Assembly: GCF_013373865.1 (NCBI RefSeq)
Contig: NC_050469.1
Coordinates: forward strand, 19,293,046 to 19,357,045
Direction of reading: 5' to 3'
DNA from: Monomorium pharaonis
Taxonomy: Eukaryota > Arthropoda > Insecta > Hymenoptera > Formicidae
Length of the DNA: 64,000 bases
The position numbers were made by a program, and so were the translations under genes. Under the pieces are notes generated by a model. The model had not been told where the DNA came from. It worked only from the letters and a program-made list of their open reading frames with translations, and did no database searches. This document shows positions 1 through 10,205 of this stretch, in pieces; position 1 is the stretch's first letter, and each line of letters begins with the position of its first letter.

Positions 1-1
1 A

Positions 2-714
2 CAATTTTCAGCCGAATTTAAACAATTTGCCAAAGAATTCGATTTCAAATATATTACAAATTCTCCAAAATATTCTCAGAGCAACGGCGAAATAGAATCA
101 GCGGTAAAAATTGCTAAAATGATCTTTAAGAAATGTACGGATGCGATTGTTATCCTATAGATCGACACCTCTTGATAATGGTTATTTCCCTGCGGAGTTA
201 ATGTTCTCAAGGAAAATTCGTTGCTTAGTACCCATATTGCCATCAAAATTGGGAACATTTGTAAAGCACAAAAAAATTTCTAAACTAGAAGATGAGAGAA
301 AAGATAAGCAGGAGAATAATTATAATAAGAGACATCGAGTAAAAAAATTGTCAGAATTAAAATTAGGAGATAAGGTTTGGGTCGTGGACAAGCGAGTTTA
401 GAAATCGTTGCAGAAATCGTTACCATGAATAAGAATCTAAACTCGTACATTATTAAAACGGAAAATGGAAGCATAATTTGAAGAAATCGGTAGCATTTAA
501 CAAGAGCGACACACAAAGATAACGAAGAAGGTAGCGATAGTCCAGTATATCTGGAGGAAGATATAGAAATAAGAGATAATGAGCAGCCCGAGATAGAACA
601 GGTGGAGGAAAGCGTTGACGATTCGGTGCAAAAATCCCTGAAAGTGAGCAAGCGCGTGAGACAAGACCCAAAACGGGATTGCAAGCCGAACTCTCGGTAC
701 AAAGATTATGTATA
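2..714 (+). pseudogene. retrotransposon integrase / pol C-terminus, broken
   Basis: Frame 2 reads an integrase core segment with the conserved SPKYSQSNGEIESAVKIAK stretch up to a stop at 142. The protein continues in another frame from about 141 with YRSTPLDNGYFPAELMFSR and a basic C-terminal part ending in GDKVWVVDKRV at 401, so there is at least one frameshift near 135-150. Downstream a third segment reads NSYIIKTENGSII and, after two stops around 478-492, ends in SRYKDYV with a stop at 712-714. This order (DDE core, GPY-like C-terminus, short tail before the polypurine tract) is that of Ty3/Gypsy pol. It is non-functional as seen. Confidence 0.8.
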
Positions 715-755
715 ATTGTAAAAGCAAACGTTTCCTTGTAATAAAAAGAAAAGGA

Positions 756-910
756 TGTTGTGCGAGTATATCCTGCGAGAGCGATCTATGGGCTAAGTGA
801 AGTAGAAGCAAGAGAGGCTAAGTCAGGACACAGATGGCAGTTTTCACATTATAAGCCTAATCAGTCGCATTGTTATTCCCTCATCATACAACTAGACGAA
901 TAACACAACA
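756..910 (+). repeat. 3' LTR, 155 bp, with perfect 7-bp inverted ends
   Basis: The segment begins TGTTGTG and ends CACAACA, a perfect inverted terminal pair of the TG...CA type. It starts immediately after the polypurine tract that follows the pol stop. At 155 bp it is short for a Gypsy LTR, though within the known range. The partner 5' LTR and the target-site duplication cannot be checked because the 5' end is outside the window. Confidence 0.7.
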
Positions 911-969
911 GAATGTTTTCTTGGAGGAGAATATTTCACTCGTTATTGAAGAGTCACTCTACTACGCCG

Positions 970-1496
970 CACAGTGGGGCCAAATGAGATTTCGTCCAAA
1001 CTCAAAACTTATTATTTGAATAATAAAAAAAGATTAATAAAAAATTTAACCTCCCCCAAAAAACATAAAAGTATTTAAAAAATGTTATGATAATAATGAG
1101 TTTTATATAATTCAGAAGTTTTTATTTGCTAAAATTAAATACTATTACAATTAATCTCGATTTTTGGGTAAGATTTTTTAAGGTAAGATTAGTCTGTAAG
1201 GTTTTCTTAATCCTAATCAGGATTTGAACATTTAAGTTGAATATTAATATCTATCTGATGTTAAAGTAGATGAGATATGAAGTGAGTTATCCAGATTTAT
1301 CTGATTAAAAATTTTTTAAATCTATCTTTTTTATGTCTGTTTTAGTAAAAAAGCGAAGCAAAAAAAAACAAAAATCTGACTCGACAAAGTTGTTCTAAAT
1401 GTCATTAGCTTTTATTTAAAAAAAACATCGAAATTGGTTCAAATTTAGAGCCTGTAGCCTTTTTTGAAACACGAAATCTCATTTGGCCCCACTGTG
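970..1496. mobile_element. non-autonomous Transib-type DNA transposon
   Basis: A 527-bp element has perfect terminal inverted repeats of about 26-27 bp that start CACAGTGGGGCCAAATGAG. It is flanked on both sides by the 5-bp direct repeat CGCCG (965-969 and 1497-1501). A CACWGTG-like terminus with a GC-rich 5-bp target duplication is the hallmark of the Transib superfamily, the transposons related to RAG1. The interior is AT-rich with no transposase reading frame, so the copy depends on an enzyme supplied elsewhere. The superfamily call is inferred from termini plus duplication only. Confidence 0.75.
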
Positions 1497-1526
1497 CGCC
1501 GCCGTGCTTGTCTGCCAGTTAGTGCG

Positions 1527-1930
1527 CGGCGCCGCCGATAGGCTTAACTCTCTCGGGACGTACTACGTAAAGACTATCCGCAACGCGATTAATAGCGAAT
1601 TCGGTTGCTTGCACTAGTGCGCACTGAGCGTATATTAAGGCTTGTTTATAGTCAATTTTTATATTTAAGAATCATCTTAAATTCTTCTTAAAATACTTCT
1701 TAACCAGTAAAATAATCTATACAACATCCATAGAATTATTTTTTTGGTTAAATAGTTTTTGAACATGTATTCTTAAATATAAGAATACTGATGTAAAGTA
1801 TGTAAACAAGCCTTAGTGCGCACTTAGTGCGCACTAATGCAAGCAACCGAATTCGCTAATAAGATAAATCAAAATTAGCTTCCTTCTTTGCGTCTCTGCG
1901 AGAGAGTTAGGTCGGCTATCGGCGGCGCCA
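1527..1930. repeat. fold-back element with nested inverted repeats
   Basis: GGCGCCGCCGATA at the left (from 1528) is matched in inverse by TATCGGCGGCGCC near 1917-1929. Further in, GCGAATTCGGTTGCTTGCA is matched in inverse around 1838-1856. A second AT-rich inverted pair (AAGGCTTGTTTA... and ...TAAACAAGCCTT, about 1637-1815) sits inside and may be a separate nested insertion. No target duplication is clear and there is no reading frame. Confidence 0.6.
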
Positions 1931-1990
1931 TTAAGGGGATGCTGGAGTTGTCTGTTTTACCAACAAAAAAATAGTAATTTTTGTTTAACA

Positions 1991-2420
1991 ATATCTTTTT
2001 ATTTCTTTTATAGATTTGGAAACCTTCTCCAGAATAAAAGAATATGCATTGCTATCAGTCTGTGGAGTGGAATTTCCTCTAAAAACAAGAAAAAATTGTT
2101 AATTTGCTGTCACATCATAACAATGTTTGTTTAATTAATATAAAAGATCTACAGTTTGTACCTACGAAATTCGTATTCACAGACTAGTAGACGACGAGAA
2201 CAAACAGTGTCGAGTTTCGAAAATTAGATTTTAGTGCCTAATTGAGACGAAATTGTGAAACAAAAATTTAGGTTATATACGCGTAAAAAGTCGATAAGTA
2301 GAGCAATAAAAAAAAAATTTTTTTGTCCTCGATATAAAGTCCAATTCACAGATAGATATTAATATGTGTACTTTAATTCTGGAAAAGAATTTCCAAATTT
2401 ATAAAAGAGATATATATGAA
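1991..2420. repeat. degenerate inverted-repeat element (MITE-like)
   Basis: The stretch around 1995-2075 (TTTTATAGATTTGGAAA ... TCCAGAATAAAAG) recurs in inverse at about 2340-2415 with moderate divergence, giving arms of about 75-80 bp. The middle has no reading frame. Target duplication was not resolved, so the superfamily is unknown. Confidence 0.45.
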
Positions 2421-2499
2421 ATCTCATTAATGATGTGCATGAATGACTCTACATTATCGACCTCGATCAAGTTTGAGAGGCAGTCCAGCATCGCCTTAA

Positions 2500-2653
2500 A
2501 GGCCCTCACACATGAATTGACATAATCGTAATAGCAAGGTTTCGACCAATCATGTACTTGAATTAGCCGGTTACGGCAGGTTACGGTTATGGTCGCCCAA
2601 TCCGACGCGTCAAAACCTTACGTTATGGTTATGTCAATTCATGTGTGAGGGTC
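2500..2653. repeat. short MITE, inverted ends, possible TTAA target
   Basis: GGCCCTCACACATGAATTGA at 2501 is matched in inverse by the sequence ending TCATGTGTGAGGGTC at 2653. A TTAA lies at 2496-2499 and another at 2654-2657, but one extra base separates the left TTAA from the repeat. The right TTAA is also the left flank of the next element, so the two appear to share a target site. Confidence 0.5.
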
Positions 2654-2657
2654 TTAA

Positions 2658-3925
2658 CCCATTACTTCCCAAGCGGACATTTTATAGTCGATTGGTTTTC
2701 GGCTCAGAAAAGTGATGAGATCACATGAAAACTTAAAACAAAATATGCTCTTCTACGTAAAAAGAGTTGCTCTTTCAGATTCCGGGGTCAAAATTTCAAA
2801 ATTTTCTATTGAAATTTAAATATGGCGGCTTAAAGTTGATATAAATTTTTTCATTGACTATTGACTTTTTATAGTAGAAAACTTCGAAAAATTTTGTCCA
2901 TGACTGTTGTAAACGATTGAAGTGACGGAATTTGCCTCTTTAAAGTATAAACTATAATTATTAATTGATTTTTTTAAGTAGTTCAAGTAGTTCAAGATGG
3001 TGGATGCAGTATGGCGTCCAAATGCATGGAAATCATATTTTATTGCGATATATGTGTGTGAATAGTCATTTCTCACATTTTCAAGGTCGCTGAGTACGAA
3101 TTTTTGGTCAATTATTCATTTTTCAAAATGGCGGATACAATATGCCATAAAAATCATACTTTATTAAAAACTATATGCCTCCGAGTACTTATTTTATGTA
3201 TTTGTGAGACCGCTGAAAACAAATTTTGGGTCTGTTTTTTATTTTTCAAAATAGCGGATACAATATAGCATCAGAATACACGAAAATCATATTTTACTGT
3301 GAACTATGTGCGTGGGTACTGTATATGTTTTTGAGGTCGCTGAATACGAATCTTGAGTTTGATTTATATCTTTCAAAGGCGGATGTAATATGATACACAT
3401 AGTTCGCAACAAAATCTAATTTTTGTGTATTCTGACGCCATATTGTATCCGCCATTTTGAAAAATGACTAATTGACCAAAGATTCGTACTCAGCGACCTC
3501 GAAAACGTGAGAAATGACTGCTCATTCACATATACCACAATAAAATATAATTTCCATGTATTTAGATGCTATACTGCATCCACCATCTTGAACTACTTGA
3601 ACTACTTAAAAAAATCAATTAATAATCATAGTTTATATTTTAAAGAGGCAAACTCCGTCACTTCAATCGTTTACAACAGTCATGGACAAAATTTTTCGAA
3701 GTTTTCTACTATAAAAAGTCAATAGTCGATGAAAAAATTTATATCAACTTTGAGCCGCCATATTTAATTTCCAATAGAAAAATTTAAAATTTTGACCCCG
3801 GAATCTGAAAGAGCAACTCTTTCTACGTAGAAGAGCATATTTTGTTTTAAGTTTTCATGTGATCTCATCACTTTTCTGAGCCGAAAACCAATCGACTATA
3901 AAATGTCCGCTTGGGAAGTAATGGG
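2658..3925. mobile_element. 1.27-kb fold-back element flanked by TTAA (piggyBac-like target)
   Basis: The element lies between TTAA at 2654-2657 and TTAA at 3926-3929. Its ends start CCCATTACTTCCCAAGCGG and are inverted copies of each other. The two arms run inward for more than 400 bp with few differences near the tips and more near the centre. TTAA duplication and a CCC start fit piggyBac-type insertion, but no transposase is encoded. Two mirror reading frames of 72 codons, one in each arm on opposite strands, are a by-product of the inverted repeat. The core holds tandem units (2985-3373). Confidence 0.65.
2985..3373 (+). repeat. tandem subrepeats of about 125 bp in the fold-back core
   Basis: Roughly three degenerate units follow one another. 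Each carries a landmark such as CAAAATGGCGGATACAATAT, then an AATCATA-TTTTA motif, then a GGTCGCTGARTACGAA motif. Landmarks fall near 2995, 3122, 3246 and 3372, which gives the unit length. After the last landmark the sequence turns into the inverted right arm. Confidence 0.55.
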
Positions 3926-3948
3926 TTAACTGGCAGGCGACTGCAGGG

Positions 3949-4196
3949 GTAGGGCCACCGCACAAACTCTTCCATAACGCGTTACGTTACGTTAAGTACT
4001 CCATACGAACCTAAGTTGTACTTAAAATTTAACTTAAATCAACGCACAAAGAAATCCTTAACGTAAGAACTTAAGAACTTACGTTAAAAGTTTCTTTGTG
4101 CGTTGATGTAAGTTTAATTTTAAGTACGAACTTAGGTTTATGGAGCACTTAATGTAACGTAACGTGTTACGAAAAAGTTGTGCGGTGGCTCGTACC
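3949..4196. repeat. palindromic MITE of about 248 bp
   Basis: GCCACCGCACAA at 3954 and TTGTGCGGTGGC ending at 4189 are perfect inverse copies, and the arms continue inward (CGTTACGTTACGTTAAGT against its inverse) almost to the centre near 4072. There is no reading frame. The element is nearly all stem, so a transcript through it would fold on itself. Confidence 0.6.
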
Positions 4197-4588
4197 CGAT
4201 GTGGTGAAGAATCGGCACATAATATTTTTACAGAATGTATTTAGACGCGGCTTTAGGTTTTCATTTTAATTGAGCAATTCACTCCAAAAAAAGTGAATAC
4301 TCACTCCAATCGTGCAATACATGCACTCCAATCGATTGAAAAGTTCACTCTGAAGTTTAAATAAAACATTTTTAAATCTTAAAAGTAAGATGTCACTCCA
4401 TATGGAGTGGCAATATTTTCACTATTGTTTGGAGAGAAAATTCACTCTTTTAAAGTGACATTTTACTCCAAAAAATTTAGAGAATAAGAAAAAAATTATT
4501 AAAATTTTTAAATTATTAATTATTAAAATAGATAAATTATTATAATTTATCTATAAATAATGGTGATTAATTACTACATATTTGTCAG
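4197..4588. other. AT-rich gap before first visible dynein exon
   Basis: No exon or clear mobile element is visible. Between about 4275 and 4475 the motif CACTCCA and its inverse occur six or more times at irregular spacing (for example 4281, 4302, 4325, 4393), which suggests a decayed minisatellite or MITE. The 3' end, TTTGTCAG at 4581-4588, reads as a splice acceptor for the exon that follows. Confidence 0.4.
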
Positions 4589-7500
4589 ATGTTATTCGAG
4601 ACCGTTCAAGAATATTTTAAGCTAGAAAGAATGGAATTTGCGAGTTTAAAAAAAAAAGCAACGTGTTCCAAAATATATAACATTTACGAAAAATTTGTTA
4701 AAATCTACAATGAATTTGCCGAACTAGAGTATGATATTTTAATACCGGAAGAGAAAGAATTCACAGATCATGTTCATTCTTTTTTAACAAAGGTAAGCAC
4801 AATAATTGCACGTGATATCTCGTATAAGATTACTACTTTTAACGTAAGAATACTATCGTAATATTAAAAAAAAAAATTATTGATTCAATTATCGTAGGTG
4901 GAAGAATTTGACAGAGAACTGGCAAATATATTCGATCAAGTATTTTCTGAATGTCATAATACTGAAATTATATTTAAGGTAATATGGATTCTAGGCTCAA
5001 TGGCCAACCGACCAATTATCATGGCACAATTATGGCACAATTATGAGAGGTTACTTCAAAGAATTCATGACCATTTTGATGATGTTAAAGTGCGTTGCAA
5101 TATATTAATATTTAATAGACATAACATAGCTGTAATTATAGATCATGATGAGTCTTAGACAGACTTTATTTACATTTTTAGATCATATTTGACAATACCT
5201 TTAAAGATTATAAGGAGGCTGAATGGATTGAAACTAATCAGTATTTCCCACATGTCGCTGGTGCATTGTGTACGTTAACACAATTGCGACAACGAATAAA
5301 CTATCCGATGCAATGTGCGAAATTAGTTGATCATCCCTTGATAAACCTTAAAATAGCACGTGAAACCAAACCAAAATACGATCAAATGCAGGTAATATAT
5401 CACAAAGACCTGGAAAAAGTGAGACATGAAAAAGCGATGTTAGATTTTATCGTCACTTAACTTGATTTCTTAATGTTTTTATTTGCTTATATAAATGTTC
5501 AATCTATAATATATATCTTAATAATTATTGTAACATCTATTTAATTTTATAAAATATAAAACACGTATCACTTGTCATTCACTTATATGATTATTAGTGG
5601 CTAAATTTTTACGATATAAAGCAGTTGTTCAAAAGTAATCATCTAGATAAATATTAAAATATCTTTGATGTCTAATGTACTTATTCAATTCTCGAAATTA
5701 TGTACGTTAATGAAAGTGCATTGTGTTCTCTCATAAGTCACTCTTGGATGCAATGGAACATAAAATATTCACGGACTGGGCCAATAAGTTAATCAACATA
5801 AGCAACATCCATTTATCGAAAAGCTTATTAACGATAGATGAGAATAAGCTGCTCGATTTAAATTTTAATCCGGAACTGACTGCTCTATTGAGAGAAACTC
5901 GCTTTATGATAACCATGAAAAGAACAGACCTACCCGAGGAAGCGATTCAATTATATTCAAGAACGCAGTATTTTTTTGAGAGTACTTACAATCTCAATTT
6001 GATCATACAATGGTAAGTAAACATAATTTATTAAGTAATGAGACATAACAATTCGCATATATGTTTGTTCGATGGTAGGTACAATTGGATAAGGAATTAT
6101 AGTTTGCCTGTGGAATTTGAATTGTTGAAGGACGAAATTGAAAAAGTAGACAAATTAATTCAAATCGGACAAGAGAACTATAATTGGAATTCCCCAGGTA
6201 AAATTCTTAATTATGATGAATATTAATTGTGTGTGTGTATAAAAATAGTTAAATGTTATGTTAATGCTTGTAAGAAACAAAAAATAATGTATAAATTGTT
6301 AAAACCTTTGTAATATAGAATCATTTGTGACACCCACAATACTTCCGAATAACTTTTATTTCAAATAATTTTACCATATAATTTTTATTGCTTCGCAGCA
6401 ATAATCAATGATATAGACAAATTAAATTAATTTTTTATCTATTATAATACTATACAGGGTGTCCCAAAACGTGTGGGTCAACGCTCATAAAAAAGTAGAA
6501 GGGATCGAGATGAACATAAAAATCCAATATTGTCTTGGGTTAGGTTTATCAGTAATCGAGATATTAACGTATGGAATCTGCAAATAATTTAATTGAACAG
6601 TAAATTAATAAAAGCTAATCATACATTTATGATAGATTTTTTTCTTCCATGTTATAGCTCGAGCGGATCGAGCTCTTTCCTTGGCGCGCTCTCATTCACA
6701 TAATTTGAAAAATTAATACCTCGATTATTGGTGAATCTAACTCAAGATCTAACCCAAGACAATATTGGACTTTTATGTTCATCTCGATTCCTTCTACCTT
6801 TTTACGAACGTTTACTGACATGTTTTAAGACACCCTGTATATGTGTAATGTCATTAAGGATTTGTTTCACAGAAGTGCCAGAGTATATTGGCAATTTACT
6901 GAGTCTGGTGCGAAAGTTACATTCGCGAATTTTTCGCGCTCAAGATAATATCAATGCATTGTTACGAATGATCTATTCCTGGGCAATGTCCCCAATATTA
7001 GAGCGCAAAGATTTTAAAGATGAGAATTTGCTCGCCGTGGGTAACCGCGACGAGAACTTTCAAAAAAGATATGATCAGATCGAACGTGCTAGTAAAAAAC
7101 TAAATCGGGTCTTGGATGAAAATTATAAATATTTCTTTGATTTGCTGTCCGAGTCAGTGTATGAAAAAGACGAGATTGAATTAGATAAAAGTAATTCTCT
7201 TTTTTCAGACTTAAATTTTTTTAACTTGAAAATAATTCTACAATTTGTACGAAAAATAAAATTATGACATATTCATTACAGACGCGCGAATAGATACAAG
7301 AAAGCGAGAATTTGAAGAACTTGAAGAATTTAAGGAAATTGAAGAAAGAACAAATGTTGTAGAAGAATTGCCGAGAAAATTGAGGTGTGAACTAATCCTT
7401 TTACAAAATTAAAAAACATAACTTTGTGTAATTGTTTTATTCGTAAGCAGCATTGAAACATTAACAATTGTTTTGTACATGTTTTAAAGTACTTCTATGT

Positions 7501-10106
7501 TTTCTGTTATCTCAGAATTGATGAAGAGAAGGAAAGAATTGCGCGCGATAACGTGGAAAATGAAAAGGCCGACAAGGACGAAAGAATAACGGCAATAACC
7601 GAAATATTAACGGACGAGGAAATCGCTCAGAATATGATCAAATGGAAACCTTATCTTGTTTATGTCGATAATTTAATATCAAAAGCTTTGATCCAAGCTG
7701 CATCCACTAGGTATTGAGTTTTATTAAACTTGTTTATGTAAGATTAATATACATTGTAATTTAAGTATTATCGTATTTACTTGCATTATCGAGAGTATTT
7801 AGTTGAAATATTTTTTCTATATTAAACTCTCGAATTCTGAAAATTAGCCACTAAAAATAAATTATTTCAACATGTTTTTGGAATTCTTTTTGGTTGCTAC
7901 TTACTAGATATCACCAATTAATAATGAAACCAGGGTTAGGTAAGTTAATATATTTTTGTAACTAAATTAAATTAAAGTTAATGGATTATCAAATTAATTC
8001 AATTAAGTTAAAAGTTACATAAATATAAAATTAACTCAGTTAAAGTTACGTTAAGATTAATTTAACTCAAATTAAAGTAAAAGTTAATTTTAAGAAGCTT
8101 TATTTATAATAGTAATTAAAAAGTCATAGTTTGTTTAAGTCAGATTACCAACATAATTACAGTATCGATCATCAAATATATTATATTTAAGATTTTATTT
8201 GTAAATTAAATTATAATATTAATTATATAAAATAACAAAAAAATATTGTTTTCATGCAAAAATGTATTTTTATTTTATAATTTTTTTCTTTCGCCCAGAT
8301 AAAATTTTTAATTTAAGAAAAAAGTTAATAAGTTAAAGTTTATACGTTTCAAAAATAACTAGTTAAAATTAAAAATTAAATCATTTAAAATTAACTAAAT
8401 TAAATTAAAAGTTATTAACTTTTTAACTTTATTATTAACTTTCAACTTATTAACTAGTTACTGTCCAACCCTGAATGAAACCCAACTATTTTTCACGCAA
8501 TGTATCTATATATTGCAGCATATGTTATCTGCTAGATGAAACCGATCCAGAAAGCAGCGTGTTACCTCTTTTTGAAATTCACTTATCGCTTGATATACCA
8601 CACGTTGTCTTTCGTCCTGCGGTAGATCCGGACAATCCCGAAGGTTTCTACATATTTTATGAGAATTTGTTGCTTGATATTATGAGGATGGGAACTTTAA
8701 TATCACGTGTAAATCCTGACATTGCGATGGAGCGAAAGCATTACGGCGTACGTTATCGTATATAGGGTGCTCAATAATAGGCGCATTTATTATGACCATA
8801 CATTACGGGTTAAAAAAATATAATTTTTTCTTATTCATTTGTTTCGAAACAATTAATTAAAAAGAAGGAATTAACAAGTTGCGTTACAAAAATAAAAAAT
8901 AAAAAACAAAAGCTAATTAAAAAATATATTGTATGTGGGTGTATGTGCATGTATGTAACGATTCTTCCATTATTAAGCGGAATATAATACTTTAAGGCTG
9001 ATTTAGCGGAAGAAGAAAATATTATTTTCATGCTGGAGGAAACGTGTAATCGGATCAAACTAGGTTTGGTGCAAGCACAAGAATATATTATTGTAAGATC
9101 TTCAAGTAATTTTATCTTACTTTTAATCGTAAACATATATATTTTACTCGCCATATAGTATCTGTGAAACCAATGTCTTAATAATATAAACGCGATGCAA
9201 TTGAATTTTTATTAGCCAAATCCAATCGAGAAATAAGTATTCCGATAAGCAAACTTTCGAATAAGAAAACATTTTACTAACATTATAAAAATTTTACTTA
9301 CAAGAAAATAATAAATATCTATATAATTATCCATATTTATGCTTAATAAAAATTAATATTTCGTAAATTGTAGATTTTTGAACCGTTTTCCTGGTTATGG
9401 CTTGACGATAGACAACAGTATTTGAACTTGTTTTTACGTTTTGGCCGCGCACTTACAGACGAAGAAAAAGATGTGGTAGCGCAAGGAACTTTATCGGAAT
9501 ATCCAAAAGAGAAAAAGCCAGGATTGGTCGAATTTAAAAGAGAAATTGATTATTTTATAGAGCTTTATAAAAAATGCGACGAACTAGAAAATGAAAAGGT
9601 TTTCTTGCGTTGGCTACGGTTAGACGTAAGAGCCTTGAAACAAGCTCTACTGAACCTGATCTGCAAGTGGACTAATTTATTCAAGACACATCTGGTTGAT
9701 CATGTCAATAGCCAGTACGTATTTTCATTTCTATGAATACATCTATGTAATCATATGTACCTTTATTTTTCTTTTTAAAACTTAAATAAATTAATTTATG
9801 TTGCGTGATATCGAATTAATATTCAATTTTAATTATTGTACATATACAACATACATATACAGGATGAGTCACTTAAAATGTTATTACAGATTTATATCTC
9901 GGAAACGAATCATTTTAGAGGAAAATGTTTCAGACAAAAGTTGTTATGTTCAAAGGAAAATATTAGGTGGTGTCATCGGTTTAACCTTGAAAAATTGCTT
10001 GAAGGTCACATTAAGGTCACCTTTAATTTTTTTAAATGGAATACATTACTTTTTATTACATATTCTTATAGCTTACCTCGAGAACTTTTCAAAACACTGT
10101 AAGGAA

Positions 10107-10205
<99 letters not shown>

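Larger units (their letters stand above)
1..910 (+). mobile_element. 3' part of a decayed Ty3/Gypsy-type LTR retrotransposon
   Basis: The left edge of the window cuts into this element, so gag, protease, reverse transcriptase and the 5' LTR are not visible. What remains is the integrase core and C-terminus, the pol tail and a 3' LTR. A purine-rich tract (about 742-754) directly precedes the LTR, as expected for the plus-strand primer. The reading frame is broken, so the copy is dead. Assignment to Ty3/Gypsy rests on the integrase style (SNGEIESAVK and YRSTPLDNGY motifs) and is family knowledge; no search was run. Confidence 0.85.
4589..9714 (+). other. DNAH17-like: dynein tail, exons 1-11 (residues 1-760 of the visible part)
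   Basis: Exons: 4589-4792, 4898-5089, 5182-5391, 5738-6012, 6079-6197, 6873-7190, 7282-7384, 7516-7710, 8519-8747, 8997-9092, 9374-9714. They encode the helical tail (DHC_N1 region) used for dimerisation and intermediate-chain binding. The first exon (FETVQEYFKLERMEF) matches an internal tail position of DNAH17-type proteins, so its ATG is probably not the start. Exons 6-8 carry a highly charged insertion (about residues 425-513). The introns before exons 6 and 9 contain transposons. Donors and acceptors are canonical, and phases run 0,0,0,2,1,1,2,2,0,0,2. Confidence 0.85.

Noticed and set aside
2985..3373. CRISPR-like array
   Set aside because: The units are contiguous degenerate tandem repeats without spacers, inside a eukaryotic fold-back transposon.
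2858..3725. A pair of homologous 72-codon reading frames on opposite strands
   Set aside because: They lie in the two arms of one inverted repeat and are the same non-coding sequence read from each side.
4589..4591. ATG at 4589 as the true start codon of the dynein protein
   Set aside because: It follows an AG acceptor directly, and the encoded residues align to the middle of the tail of DNAH17-type proteins, so it is more likely an internal codon.
7191..7267. Continuation of exon 6 past 7190
   Set aside because: The extra residues are hydrophobic and AT-driven and end in a stop, whereas splicing at 7190 to 7282 keeps frame into exons 7-9.
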